DNA of 64,000 nt from Mobilicoccus pelagius NBRC 104925 (GCF_000247995.1 NZ_BAFE01000027.1:124001-188000); one strand, 5' to 3'. Shown: positions 35,486 through 45,057, numbered from the stretch's first letter. Notes: generated by a model not told the origin, from the letters alone. Translations and numbers: made by a program.

Positions 35486-37537
35486 TCACCGCCGTGCCGC
35501 GGCGGCCGCCCTGTCGAGGAGCGGCCCGGCGACGGCGGGTGCGGCGGCGGGGGAGAAGTGCGACCCGTCGGGGCGGGCGAGGAGCGTCGTCACCGGCGCG
35601 GGGAGGGTGGGGTGCACCTGCGGCGTCTCCGGGGCGGGCACGGGGGGGCCGGTGGGGAGCCGGTCGTCGCAGGGGACGGCGGCGTCGCGGCAGTAGACGT
35701 CGTCGATGCCGACGACCCGGATGCGCGCGTCACGCGCGGCGACCTCGGTGACGAGGTCGTTCCAACGACGCCGGAGGTCGTCCTCGAACCACAGCCGGTG
35801 GAGGAACGGGTCGCACCGGCCGGGGGTGCAGCGCGAGGCGAGGCCCACGCCCGGACGGTCGGTGAGGACGACGACGAGGGTCGCGCCGCGGGACGTGAGG
35901 CGGGCGGAGTCGGCGAGGAAGGAGGCCCGCTGGGCGGCCCAGAACTCGGGGGTGCCGGCGCGGAGGACGCGACCGTCGTCGCCGAGCCGGTCGGCGAGTT
36001 CGTACCGGGACCACCAGAGCACGATGCCGGGGTCGTAGGTGGTGACCGCGGCATCCTGCGTCGCGCGGACCTGGTCTGCGCACGCGCCGTCGGCGAGGAG
36101 GCGGCCGTCGGAGCCGAGGGCGGGGACGGTGAGGGCGGGGCATCCGCCCCGGGCGGCCTCGACGACCGTGAGGCCGCGGGCCGTGCCGGCCTCGCTGAGG
36201 GCCGGGGTGAGCCGCCGGGCGACGCTGTCCCCGACGACGAGCACGGTGCTCCGCTCGGCCGCCGCGGCGGGCAGCGACCCGGACAGCGGGTTGAGGCGGC
36301 TCACGGCGGTACCGCCGAGGAACGTCGAGAGGACGAGGACGCTCGCGATCGACCCGGCCGCGACGGGGAGGAGCCTGATCGGCGCGAGACGGGTGAGGAC
36401 ACCGGTGCGAACCGGCACCTCGACGAGGTGGTAGCTCAGGGAGGCGAGCAGGACGGCGCCCGTCGCGACGAGGGCGGCGCGCAGCACGTCGAACCCCGTC
36501 TCGGGGGCGAGCCACACGGTGAGCGGCCAGTGCCACAGGTAGATCCCGTACGAGATGCGGCCGAGGTAGGCGAGCGGGGCGAGGCCGAGCGTGCGGGCGA
36601 CGACGTCGCCGTTGCCGCCGGCGGTCGCGGCGGCGACGAGGACGGCGCAGGCGATGGAGAACGCGACTGCACCGCCGGCGAAGTAGGCGGGGGCGGGGCC
36701 GCCGAGTGTCGCGACGCCGACGCCGAGCCCGACGAGCCCGGCGACCATGAGCCCGACGTGGTGTCGGACGACGACGCGTTGCACCCGCGCGCGGGTCATG
36801 AGCGCTGCGGCGACGGCACCGACGAGCGGTTCGAAGATCTTCGTGTCGGTACCCATGTAGGCGCGTTCGGGCGCGGCGGGGTCGTAGAGCCACCAGAGCC
36901 CGACCGCCGACGCGGCCGTGAGGACGAGGGCGGTGACCCCTGCCGCGAGGACGACGGCCTGCCGTCGCCGACGGTCGCCCTCGACCCGGGAGGACGAGTC
37001 GAGCGGACGCCCGGCCGGGGCCGTGGCCGCCGCGGCACGATGCCACGCGAACGCTCCGACGAGGCCGAGGAGGAGCGGCCAGACGACGTAGAACTGCTCC
37101 TCGACCGCGAGCGACCACACGTGGAGCAGCGGGGAGGAGGTGCCGTCGTCGGTGAAGTATCCGGCGGAGCCGATGAAGCGCCAGTTGCCGACGTAGAGGA
37201 GCGACCACAGGGCGTCGGCGCCGATCGACGGGCGGCGGAACGGGGGTGCGAGGGTCGTCGCCCAGACGACGACGGCGAGGATCACGAGGAGGACGGCGGG
37301 CATGAGGCGGAGAGCGCGACGCGCCCAGAACCGGCCGAGGTCGATACGCCCCGTCGCCGAGAGCTCCCTGAGGAGCAACGTCGTGATGAGGAACCCGGAG
37401 AGGACGAAGAAGACGTCGACGCCGAGGTACCCGCCGGAGAACCCCGGCACGCGCAGGTGGAACGCGACGACGAGGAGGACGGCGATCGTCCGCAGCCCGT
37501 CGAGGGAGTCGACCCGCGACCCGCCGCGCGCGCTCAC
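35486..37537 (-). CDS. OafA/YrhL-like membrane acyltransferase with SGNH domain
   Basis: 683 residues from GTG 37537 (VSARGGSRVDSLDGLR, the usual family N-terminus). The first 400 residues are an acyltransferase-3 domain with about ten helices, including the key His in VAFHLRVPGFSGGYLGVDVF and HVWSLAVEEQFYVVWP. The extracytoplasmic SGNH hydrolase-like domain has the Ser in VLVVGDSVARRLTPA and the C-terminal Asp-x-x-His in DGSHFSPAA. Such proteins O-acetylate cell-surface polysaccharides or peptidoglycan. It stands alone; substrate unknown. GTG 37633 is a less likely start. Confidence 0.9.
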   Translation of the reverse strand: MSARGGSRVDSLDGLRTIAVLLVVAFHLRVPGFSGGYLGVDVFFVLSGFLITTLLLRELSATGRIDLGRFWARRALRLMPAVLLVILAVVVWATTLAPPFRRPSIGADALWSLLYVGNWRFIGSAGYFTDDGTSSPLLHVWSLAVEEQFYVVWPLLLGLVGAFAWHRAAAATAPAGRPLDSSSRVEGDRRRRQAVVLAAGVTALVLTAASAVGLWWLYDPAAPERAYMGTDTKIFEPLVGAVAAALMTRARVQRVVVRHHVGLMVAGLVGLGVGVATLGGPAPAYFAGGAVAFSIACAVLVAAATAGGNGDVVARTLGLAPLAYLGRISYGIYLWHWPLTVWLAPETGFDVLRAALVATGAVLLASLSYHLVEVPVRTGVLTRLAPIRLLPVAAGSIASVLVLSTFLGGTAVSRLNPLSGSLPAAAAERSTVLVVGDSVARRLTPALSEAGTARGLTVVEAARGGCPALTVPALGSDGRLLADGACADQVRATQDAAVTTYDPGIVLWWSRYELADRLGDDGRVLRAGTPEFWAAQRASFLADSARLTSRGATLVVVLTDRPGVGLASRCTPGRCDPFLHRLWFEDDLRRRWNDLVTEVAARDARIRVVGIDDVYCRDAAVPCDDRLPTGPPVPAPETPQVHPTLPAPVTTLLARPDGSHFSPAAAPAVAGPLLDRAAAAARR

Positions 37538-37770
37538 GCCGCGGCCCCTGGCCCGGCTCCGACGTCTCGCCGCATCTCGCTGCTCCTCGACCGTGACTTC
37601 CCTGGACCACGGGCCGGCCGGCGGGAGCGTCACCGGCGCCGGTGGGTAGGACCCGACACGGCGCGCGGGGAGCCCGCGACGGGACCCGTCGGGTGACCCA
37701 TCGTCAGGAGGGCGGTTCTCCTGAGCGATCGCCTTGCGGGGGTGAGGATTTGGGGAGTGCTCGGGTGACC

Positions 37771-37809
37771 GACGGCCCCGGCTCCGCACGGGGCGGAGCC
37801 GGGGCCGTC
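37771..37809 (-). terminator. Terminator after pepA
   Basis: GACGGCCCCGGCTCCG (37771-37786) pairs with CGGAGCCGGGGCCGTC (37794-37809), 16 perfect base pairs with a seven-base loop, 43 bases after the pepA stop. The rest of 37538-37851 shows no gene. Confidence 0.8.
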
Positions 37810-37851
37810 GAGATGGTGCAGGGTGCCGCCCGGAGGGGGCGACGTCGTGGA

Positions 37852-39405
37852 TCAGTCGCGGGAGCGGGCGTAACCGCGGGCGAACTCGACGAGGGTGGGC
37901 ACGCCGAAGCCGGTGGCGCCCTTGCCGGTGTAGCCCCACGTGCCGCCTTCGTTGAACGAGGGGCCGGCGATGTCGATGTGGCCCCACGGCTGCGTGCGCG
38001 CGGGGTCGTCGTCGGTGGGGGAGGCGAACTCGCGGAGGAACGCGGCGGCGACGAGCGTGCCCGCCGTGCCAGCCTCACCGATGTTCTTCATGTCGGCGAC
38101 GGTGCTGTCGAGGTGGCTACGTACCTCCTCGGCGATGGGCAGCGGCCACACGGACTCGCCCGCGTCCGCGGCGGCCTGGGCGAGGGCGCCCTGCAGCTCG
38201 TCGTCGTTGGCGAGGATCGCGGCGGTGCGCTTGCCGAGTGCGACGATCTGCGCACCGGTGAGGGTGGCGATGTCGACGATCGCGTCGGGGCGGGATTCGG
38301 CGGCGAGGGCGATGCCGTCGGCGAGGACGAGGCGGCCCTCGGCGTCGGTGTTGAGGACCTCGACGGTGAGGCCGCCGCGCTGCGTGATGACGTCGCCGGG
38401 ACGCGTGGCCGACCCGCTCGGCATGTTCTCGGCGAGGCACAGGTAGCCGGTGACGGCGACGGGCAGCTCGAGCTCGGCGACGGCGAGGACGGCGGCGGCC
38501 ACGGCCGCGGCGCCACCCATGTCGGACTTCATCGTCATCATCGAGGCCGGCGGCTTGAGCGAGAGGCCACCGGAGTCGAACGTGATGCCCTTGCCGACGT
38601 AGGCGAGGGAGGCGACGGCCTTGCGGGGCGAGTACGTCATCGTGACGAGACGCGGGGGACGCACCGAGCCCTGCCCGACGGCGATGAGACCGCCGAAGCC
38701 GCCTGCGGCGAGCTTCTTCTCGTCCATGACCTCCACCTTGACGCCCTTGCCGGCGGCCTTCTCGACCAGCTCGGCGAACGACTGCGGGTAAAGCTCGTTG
38801 GGGGCGGTGTTGACGAGGTCACGCGTGAAGCACTGGTGACGCGCGACGATCTCGGCCTCCTCGACGGCCTTCGAGAGGTCGGAGGCGGAGACACCGGGGG
38901 CGAGGGACTTCTTGCCGGCGACGAGGGTCGCGGACACGAGGGGGGCCTCGGCGGCGGCCTGCGCCTTGGCGCCACGGTGGGCGTCGAAGCGGTAGGAGCC
39001 GAGGACGAGGCCGGCGGCGACGGCCGCGGTGTGCTCGGGCGTCGCGACGGGGAGGGCGACCGCGGCCTCGCCGTGACCGGTGAGGGTACGGGCGGCGGCG
39101 CCGGCGGCGCGGCGGACGGCCTCGTGGGTGGGCTCCTCACCGGCCGGGACGGAGCCGAGGCCCGTGACGACGACGACACGAGCGGCGACCTTGGGCACCC
39201 CGGTGAGGGTGCGGACCTCGTCGGCCTTGCCGGTGGCCTTGAGCGCTCGGAGGGACTCCTCGAGGTGGGAGATCGCGGCGCCCGGCAGCGTGTCCGCGCC
39301 GACGAGACGGGGGGCGGCCATCATGCCGGACGCGGGCGCGCTGAAGACGACGAGCGCGTCGGCCCGGGCCGATTCGGGTGCGGTGGTGGCGAAGGCAAGC
39401 TTCAC
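37852..39405 (-). CDS. pepA: Leucyl aminopeptidase (M17 family)
   Basis: 517 residues from GTG 39405 (VKLAFATTAPES), preceded by GAGGA. A cytoplasmic dinuclear-metal exopeptidase in peptide turnover. The M17 landmarks are YVGKGITFDSGGLSLKP with metal Lys and Asp, MKSDMGGAAAV, and the signature NTDAEGRLVLADG with Asp, Glu and catalytic Arg. The N-terminal domain is divergent, as usual. The gene is divergent from gcvT. Confidence 0.96.
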   Translation of the reverse strand: MKLAFATTAPESARADALVVFSAPASGMMAAPRLVGADTLPGAAISHLEESLRALKATGKADEVRTLTGVPKVAARVVVVTGLGSVPAGEEPTHEAVRRAAGAAARTLTGHGEAAVALPVATPEHTAAVAAGLVLGSYRFDAHRGAKAQAAAEAPLVSATLVAGKKSLAPGVSASDLSKAVEEAEIVARHQCFTRDLVNTAPNELYPQSFAELVEKAAGKGVKVEVMDEKKLAAGGFGGLIAVGQGSVRPPRLVTMTYSPRKAVASLAYVGKGITFDSGGLSLKPPASMMTMKSDMGGAAAVAAAVLAVAELELPVAVTGYLCLAENMPSGSATRPGDVITQRGGLTVEVLNTDAEGRLVLADGIALAAESRPDAIVDIATLTGAQIVALGKRTAAILANDDELQGALAQAAADAGESVWPLPIAEEVRSHLDSTVADMKNIGEAGTAGTLVAAAFLREFASPTDDDPARTQPWGHIDIAGPSFNEGGTWGYTGKGATGFGVPTLVEFARGYARSRD

Positions 39406-39593
39406 GGGGTCCTCCTGGGGTCGGGTGCGACCCGGCGGGTACCGGGCGCGGGGCACGTCCCGGACGGTCGGGCGCGGGTGGGGCCCGCGGATCCTCGGTG
39501 CCGAGGTGGGCCCTGGTCCTCCTGGGCGCGGCGGCGCCGGGACGAGTGGGGCGGGTTCGTGCCAACACCGAGAATAACGAGGGGTGAGGCGTC

Positions 39594-39605
39594 TACGGTG
39601 GCCGT
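39594..39605 (+). promoter_or_regulatory. Leaderless -10 box of gcvT
   Basis: TACGGT (39594-39599) is followed by six bases and ATG 39606. There is no ribosome binding site. Confidence 0.45.
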
Positions 39606-40715
39606 ATGACAGAGACCGACCTTCTCACCTCACCGCTCCACTCCCGTCACACCGCCCTCAGCGCCAAGATGGCCGACTTCGGTGGGTGGCTCATGCCCAT
39701 CGAGTACCCCGGTGGCGGCGTGCTCAAGGAGCACGAAGCGGTGCGCGAGCGTGTCGGCATCTTCGACGTCTCGCACCTCGGCAAGGCCGTCGTGCGCGGC
39801 CCGGGTGCCGCCGACTTCTGCAACTCGTGCTTCACCAACGACCTCCGCAAGGTGAGCCCGCCCAAGGCGCAGTACACGATGTGCTGCGACAAGGAGACGG
39901 GCGGCGTCGTCGACGACCTCATCCAGTACTACAAGTCGGAGGACGAGGTCTTCCTCATCCCGAACGCTGCGAACACGACAGAGGTCGTGCGCCGCATGCG
40001 CGAGGAACTGCCCGAGGGCCTCGAGCTCCTCAACCAGCACAAGGAGTACGCCGTCATCGCTGTCCAGGGCCCCCGCTCGGACGAGGTGCTCCAGGCGCTC
40101 GGCCTGCCCACCGGCCACGAGTACATGAGCTTCGACTCCACCGAATGGAACGGCAAGCCGCTCACCGTCTGCCGCACCGGTTACACGGGCGAGAAGGGCT
40201 ACGAACTCGTGCCCCGCTGGGAGGACGCCGAGGCACTGTGGGACGCGCTCGTCGAGGCGATGAAGCCGTACGACGGCATGCCGTGTGGTCTCGGCGCGCG
40301 CGACACGCTGCGCACCGAGATGGGGTACGCCCTCCACGGTCACGAGCTGTCGATGGACATCACGCCCAACATGGCCCGCGCCGGTTGGGCCGTGGGCTGG
40401 AACAAGGACGACTTCTGGGGCAAGGACGTCCTCGCGGCGCAGCGTGCCGAGAAATCCTGCCCCCTGTCGTGGGGCCTCCTCGTCGAGGGCCGTGGCATCC
40501 CCCGTGCAGAGTGCGTCGTCAAGGACTCCGAGGGCAAGGAGATCGGTGTCGTCACCTCCGGCACGATGTCGCCGACGCTCCGCAAGGGCATCGCTCTCGC
40601 GCTGCTCGACCGTGGCGTCAAGGAGGGCGACTCCGTGACGATCGACGTCCGCGGCCGTGAGGTCGCCGCCACCGTCACCAAGCCCCCGTTCGTCGAGGCG
40701 GGCGTGCACGACTGA
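39606..40715 (+). CDS. gcvT: Glycine cleavage system aminomethyltransferase (T protein)
   Basis: 369 residues. It transfers the methylene group of aminomethyl-lipoyl H protein to tetrahydrofolate, releasing ammonia. Landmarks are MADFGGWLMPIEYPGGGVLK, ERVGIFDVSHLGKA, the folate-site Asp in FTNDLRKVSPPKAQY, the TGYTGEKGYEL motif and GLGARDTLRTEMGY. It is the only gcv gene here; gcvP and gcvH must be elsewhere. It shares lipoyl chemistry with lpdA and lipA/lipB nearby. Confidence 0.96.
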   Translation: MTETDLLTSPLHSRHTALSAKMADFGGWLMPIEYPGGGVLKEHEAVRERVGIFDVSHLGKAVVRGPGAADFCNSCFTNDLRKVSPPKAQYTMCCDKETGGVVDDLIQYYKSEDEVFLIPNAANTTEVVRRMREELPEGLELLNQHKEYAVIAVQGPRSDEVLQALGLPTGHEYMSFDSTEWNGKPLTVCRTGYTGEKGYELVPRWEDAEALWDALVEAMKPYDGMPCGLGARDTLRTEMGYALHGHELSMDITPNMARAGWAVGWNKDDFWGKDVLAAQRAEKSCPLSWGLLVEGRGIPRAECVVKDSEGKEIGVVTSGTMSPTLRKGIALALLDRGVKEGDSVTIDVRGREVAATVTKPPFVEAGVHD

Positions 40716-40744
40716 TCTCGCGGTCGATCGGTCTCGGAACGAGA

Positions 40745-40781
40745 CGAACGGGCGGGCTCCTCATGGGGGCTCGCCCGTTCG
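40745..40781 (+). terminator. Terminator after gcvT
   Basis: CGAACGGGCGGGCTCC (40745-40760) pairs with GGGGCTCGCCCGTTCG (40766-40781) over 16 pairs including two G-U, with a five-base loop. Confidence 0.8.
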
Positions 40782-40932
40782 CGTGTCCGCGAAGCGGTCG
40801 GGAGGGTAGAGGACGGCGGCGTCGTGGAGTCGCTCGGTGAGCGGGTGCCGTCTCACTCGCGGGGTAGGGTGAGGCCTCCCGCCCGCCCGCCGGTGGATGG
40901 CCCCCACCTACGCCGTCGCACAAGGAACCGTC

Positions 40933-41802
40933 ATGCGTCCCGTCGCTGCTCTTCTCGTCCTGCCGTTCCTCACCCTCGCCGGCTGCGGAGCGCCCACCGA
41001 TGGCGGGGGTGCACAACCCGGGGGCACCGGCGCCGCCACGAGCACGGTGAGCGACTGCCGCAAGGACGCGCTCAAGGTGCGCACGCCGGGAAAGCTCACG
41101 ATCGGCACCGACACCCCGGCCTATGCGCCGTGGTTCTCGGACGACGACCCGAGCAACGGCAAGGGATACGAATCGGCGGTCGCCCACGCGATCGCCGACA
41201 AGCTCGGCTTCGCGAAGAACGAGGTCGCGTGGGTCGACGTCCCCTTCAACACCGCCGTCGCGCCGGGGCCGAAGGGCTTCGACCTCGACCTCAACCAGAT
41301 CTCCATCAGCGAGGACCGTCGCCAGGCCGTCGACTTCTCCTCCGGGTACTACGACGTCCGCCAGGCTGTCGTCACCTACAAGGGGTCGCCGCTCGAGGGC
41401 AAGACCGGGGTCGCCGATCTCGCGGGCGCGAAGCTCGGCGCGCAGGTGGGCTCGACCTCGTACGCCGCGATCACGTCCCAGATCGAGCCCACGACGCCCC
41501 CCAACGTCTTCGACACGAACGACCTCGCCGTCCAGGCCCTTAAGAACCGGCAGATCGACGGCATCGTCGTCGACCTGCCCACGGCGTACTACATGATCGG
41601 TGCACAGCTCGACGGCGGGATCATCGTGGGCCAGTTGCCCGAGGGTGACGGGACCCCCGACCAGCTCGGGGCCGTCCTCGACAAGGGGTCGCCGCTCACG
41701 GGCTGCGTGTCGCAGGCCGTCGACGCTCTGCGCGTGGACGGCACCTTGAGGAAGCTCGAACAGCAGTGGCTCGCCGGGCAGACCGCTCCCGAGCTCCACT
41801 GA
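40933..41802 (+). CDS. Polar amino acid ABC transporter substrate-binding lipoprotein
   Basis: 289 residues. A lipoprotein signal with lipobox LAGC (Cys 18) anchors it outside the membrane. The family 3 solute-binding fold is clear: GKLTIGTDTPAYAPWFSDDD, GKGYESAVAHAIADKLGF, FDLDLNQISISEDRRQAVDF and LAGAKLGAQVGSTSYAAI. ATG 40933 is preceded by AAGGA; a TAGGGT -10 box lies at 40865-40870. It is the first gene of a three-gene operon with a permease and an ATPase. The ligand is an amino acid or similar. Confidence 0.93.
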   Translation: MRPVAALLVLPFLTLAGCGAPTDGGGAQPGGTGAATSTVSDCRKDALKVRTPGKLTIGTDTPAYAPWFSDDDPSNGKGYESAVAHAIADKLGFAKNEVAWVDVPFNTAVAPGPKGFDLDLNQISISEDRRQAVDFSSGYYDVRQAVVTYKGSPLEGKTGVADLAGAKLGAQVGSTSYAAITSQIEPTTPPNVFDTNDLAVQALKNRQIDGIVVDLPTAYYMIGAQLDGGIIVGQLPEGDGTPDQLGAVLDKGSPLTGCVSQAVDALRVDGTLRKLEQQWLAGQTAPELH

Positions 41803-41806
41803 TCCC

Positions 41807-42724
41807 ATGAGCTCCGTTCACTCCGGGGGTCCGGAAGACGCGTCCGCCGCCACGAGCGCGGACTCGTCCCTCTCCGACGAGGGGTGGGCACCCTCGACCC
41901 ACCAGCGCGAGCGCACCGCTTATCGGCGCTCCCGCGCCGTGCGGTCCGCAGCGGTGTCCGCCGCGAGCACGGTCGCCGTGGTCGTCGCGCTCCTGTGGGT
42001 CCTGACGAGTTCGCCCGGGTGGCCGCGCGTACGCTGGACCTACTTCGATCTCGACAAAGCCGTCGCGTCGTTCCCCGCCGTGCTCTCCGGCCTGTGGCTC
42101 AACGTGCGGATCATGGTGATCTGCGGGATCGCGATCTTTGTCCTCGGACTCGTCATCGCAGTCCTCCGAACGCTGCGCGGAGCGGTCACGTACCCGCTGC
42201 GTCTCGCCGCGACGATCTATGTCGATCTGTTCCGCGGTCTTCCGCTCATCCTGGTCCTCCTGCTCCTCGGCTACGGCGCCCCTGCTCTCCGCCTCTCGGG
42301 GCTGCCGACGAGCGTCCTGTTCTGGGGCTGCGTCGCTCTCGTGCTGAGCTACTCCGCCTACGTCGCGGAGGTGTTCCGTGCCGGAATCGAGTCGGTGCAC
42401 CCCTCTCAGCGTGCTGCGGCGCGCTCACTGGGTCTCACCTATGGGCAGACGTTGCGACACGTCGTCGTCCCCCAGGCGATCCGCCGCGTGCAGCCTCCGC
42501 TTCTCAACGACCTCGTGTCCTTGCAGAAGGACTCCGGGCTCATCTCCATCCTCGGCGTCGTCGACGCAGTCAGGGCCGCGCAGATCGAGACGGCCAGCGA
42601 TTTCAACTACACCCCGTACGTCGTCGCCGGGCTGTGCTTCATCGCCCTCACCGTGCCCATGGCCCGGTTCACCGACTGGGTCGCTCGACGTCAGGGCTAC
42701 CAGGGAGCAGGAGGTCATCTGTGA
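41807..42724 (+). CDS. Polar amino acid ABC transporter permease
   Basis: 305 residues, five or six membrane helices after an unusually long 50-residue N-terminal polar region. The HEQRo subfamily pattern is visible with the EAA loop HPSQRAAARSLGLTYGQTLR then VVVPQAIRRVQPPLLND. It starts four bases after the binding-protein stop and overlaps the ATPase start as GTGA. A single permease gene implies a homodimeric channel. Confidence 0.93.
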   Translation: MSSVHSGGPEDASAATSADSSLSDEGWAPSTHQRERTAYRRSRAVRSAAVSAASTVAVVVALLWVLTSSPGWPRVRWTYFDLDKAVASFPAVLSGLWLNVRIMVICGIAIFVLGLVIAVLRTLRGAVTYPLRLAATIYVDLFRGLPLILVLLLLGYGAPALRLSGLPTSVLFWGCVALVLSYSAYVAEVFRAGIESVHPSQRAAARSLGLTYGQTLRHVVVPQAIRRVQPPLLNDLVSLQKDSGLISILGVVDAVRAAQIETASDFNYTPYVVAGLCFIALTVPMARFTDWVARRQGYQGAGGHL

Positions 42725-43548
42725 GCAGGTCGGCGAACACCCCTGGCGGGCAGCGTGACTCGGCGACCGGTCCGACCGGAGGGGCGAGGGAGACGGAGGA
42801 GCCGCTGCTCACCCTCCGCGGGGTGCGCAAGTCGTTCCCGGGTCGGCGGGGTGCCGAGCGCCACGTGGTGCTGCGGAGCATCGACCTCGACGTCCACGCG
42901 GGGCAGTGCGTCGTGCTCATCGGTGGGTCGGGCTCGGGCAAGTCGACGTTGCTGCGATGCGTCAACCTCCTGGAGGTCGTCGACGACGGCGTCATCACCC
43001 TCGAGGGCCGGGAGATCACCGACCCGCGTGTGAACGCCGATGAGATCCGGTCCCGCATCGGCATCGTGTTCCAGGGCTACAACCTCTTTCCGCACCTCTC
43101 GGTGCTCGACAACATCACGCTCGCGCCGGTGCGCGTCCACGGCCGGTCGAAGGCGGAGGCGAGGGAGACCGCCCGGGACATGTTGGAGCGGGTCGGTCTC
43201 GCCGAGAAGGCGGACGCCCGGCCCGACGACCTCTCCGGCGGGCAGCAGCAGCGCGTCGCGATCGCGCGGGCGCTCGTCAACCACCCCCGGCTGTTGCTCC
43301 TCGACGAGGTCACCTCGGCGCTCGACCCGGAGCTCGTCGGCGAGGTGCTCGACCTGCTGCGCGACCTCGCCGACCAGGGCATGACGATGATCCTCAACAC
43401 CCACGAGATGGGCTTCGCCCGCCAGGTCGCCGACGTCGTCGCCCACCTCTCGGGCGGTGTCATCGCCGAGATCGGCACGCGCGCGCAGGTCATCGACGCC
43501 CCGCAGACCGAGGCGACCCGACGCTTCCTGTCCCGCCTCCACGCGTAG
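42721..43548 (+). CDS. Polar amino acid ABC transporter ATP-binding protein
   Basis: 275 residues from GTG 42721, with AGGAGG just upstream. It drives uptake by the preceding permease. Walker A GGSGSGKST (68-76), the Q loop VFQGYNLFPHL, signature LSGGQQQRVAIARAL, Walker B LLLLDEVTSALDPE and the switch His in NTHEMGFARQVADVV are all intact. The first 28 residues are a low-complexity extension. Confidence 0.95.
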   Translation: MSRSANTPGGQRDSATGPTGGARETEEPLLTLRGVRKSFPGRRGAERHVVLRSIDLDVHAGQCVVLIGGSGSGKSTLLRCVNLLEVVDDGVITLEGREITDPRVNADEIRSRIGIVFQGYNLFPHLSVLDNITLAPVRVHGRSKAEARETARDMLERVGLAEKADARPDDLSGGQQQRVAIARALVNHPRLLLLDEVTSALDPELVGEVLDLLRDLADQGMTMILNTHEMGFARQVADVVAHLSGGVIAEIGTRAQVIDAPQTEATRRFLSRLHA

Positions 43549-43577
43549 GGGGCGTCGGCGTTCGGGGCACGCCCCCT
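43547..43577 (+). terminator. Terminator at the end of the ABC operon
   Basis: AGGGGGCGT, beginning inside the stop codon, pairs with ACGCCCCCT over nine bases with a 13-base loop. Confidence 0.5.
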
Positions 43578-43637
43578 GTCCGGAGGCATCGGGTCGGTTC
43601 GGCCGGGGCGCGCCCTGGCCCGGTGCGTGGGCGCGGT

Positions 43638-44130
43638 TCACTCTCTCCGCGTGATCCATCCGATGCGGGGTGCATTGCCGACGGGTGAGCCGTCGGAGCG
43701 ACGCCAGTGGACGCCGTGGTCGTCGACGAGGTGGCCTTGGCGGTGGACGACGGTGTGGTGATGCCGGCACAGCAGGGCGATGTCGGGCAGGTCGGTGGTG
43801 CCGCCGTCCGCCCAGTGGCGGATGTGGTGGCCGTCGCACCAGACAGGTGGGGCCTGGCAGCCGGGGTAGGTGCAGCCCTTGCCTCGGAGGGCGAGGGCGA
43901 TGCGCTGGGAGGGTGACGAGGCGGGTGCGACGTCCGGGGACGAGAGCTTACCCGCGGCCACCCAGGACGGCGGGCAGGACCTCCGCGTCGCAGGCCAGGG
44001 TGCGGACCTCGGCGGCGGTGAGGGTGGTGTCCAGGTGGGTGGCGACGCTGCCTGTCGCGGCGGTGAGGTCGGCGAGGGGCCGAACGCGCGGTCCGACATG
44101 ACGTACCCCTGCGGGCAGATGTCGGTCCAT
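43638..44130 (-). pseudogene. Remnant of a DUF222/HNH endonuclease gene
   Basis: The end encodes a typical HNH domain: RIALALRGKGCTYPGCQAPP, then CDGHHIRHWADGGTTDLPDI with ALLCRHHHTVVH, closing with RIGWITRRE. The upstream DUF222-type segment ATHLDTTLTAAEVRTLACDA then EVLPAVLGG lies in another frame, so a frameshift falls near 43955. The first 250 or so residues of the family are absent. These genes are abundant and often degenerate in actinomycetes. A shortened product from 44159 is possible but unlikely. Confidence 0.75.
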
Positions 44131-44157
44131 GACGACCGGGGGACCGGAGGCGAGGAC

Positions 44158-44190
44158 AAACCCCTGTGACCCTGGCGGTCACGGCAGGGG
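44158..44190 (-). terminator. Intrinsic terminator overlapping the cobS stop
   Basis: On minus CCCCTGCCGTGACC and GGTCACAGGGG form a stem with a two-base bulge, followed by TTTGTCC. The 5' arm includes the last cobS codons. Confidence 0.7.
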
Positions 44191-45057
44191 CAGCAGCTGT
44201 CCCGTCACCACGGCTGCGGCGACGGTGAGGGCGCAGGCGCAGGAGATCTCGACTGCGGCGCCGAGGACGTCGCCGGTGATGCCGCCGAGGCGGGTGACGC
44301 AACGACGCACGAGCAGCGCCGTCGCGACCACCGGTGTGAGGACGATCAGGGGTGCACCCCACCACGGTCCGCCTGCGGCGGCGAGCCCGAGGGCTCCGAC
44401 GACGGCGAGGAACAGTCCCGCACCGGCCGCGGCCGGGCGGGAGACGCTGCCCGCGACGGTGGCGCCCAGGCCGCCGGGCCGAGCGGACGGCACACCCCGC
44501 ATGCAGGCCAGGGCGAGGGAATACCGCGAGGCGCACACCGCGAGCAGGCCGAGGACGACGACCCGCGCGAGCGCCGCCGGGGCGAGGACGAACAACGCCT
44601 CACCGGCGGTCACCTGGAGGAGCAGCACCAGGGCGATGGCCGCGGCGCCGCTCGGGCCGACGTCACCGGTCTTCATCACCTGCAGGGCGCGGTCACGGTC
44701 GTAGCTCGCCGAGAGCCCGTCGGCGGTGTCGGCGAGGCCGTCGAGGTGCATGGCCCGAGTGGCGAGACACATTCCCGCGACCGCGACGACGGAGAGCACC
44801 AGCGGCAGGAGCGCCGCCGATGCGACGACCGCGCACACGATCCACACCGCGGCCACGGGCAGCGCCGCGACGGGAGCGAGGAGCATCGCGGCACCCGCGA
44901 CCCGGCGATCGATCCGCGAGGGCGGACGCACGGGCACGGCGGTGAGCGTCCCGACGGCCATGCGCCATCCGTCGACGAGCAGCGGCGCGGCGGGCGGGTT
45001 CTCGGCGTTCGTGATCTCGGCGTTCGTGATCTCCGTGTTCGGGTTCTCGGCGCTCAT
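44179..45057 (-). CDS. cobS: Adenosylcobinamide-GDP ribazoletransferase
   Basis: 292 residues from ATG 45057, which overlaps the cobU stop as ATGA. It joins adenosylcobinamide-GDP and alpha-ribazole to give adenosylcobalamin; a polytopic membrane protein. The family motif AMHLDGLADTADGLSASYDRDRAL is split here only for length: HLDGLADTADGL then RALQVMKTGDVGPSGAAA. The N-terminus carries the short repeat EITNAEITNAE (15-base units at about 45003-45045), absent from the core family. Confidence 0.95.
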   Translation of the reverse strand: MSAENPNTEITNAEITNAENPPAAPLLVDGWRMAVGTLTAVPVRPPSRIDRRVAGAAMLLAPVAALPVAAVWIVCAVVASAALLPLVLSVVAVAGMCLATRAMHLDGLADTADGLSASYDRDRALQVMKTGDVGPSGAAAIALVLLLQVTAGEALFVLAPAALARVVVLGLLAVCASRYSLALACMRGVPSARPGGLGATVAGSVSRPAAAGAGLFLAVVGALGLAAAGGPWWGAPLIVLTPVVATALLVRRCVTRLGGITGDVLGAAVEISCACALTVAAAVVTGQLLPLP

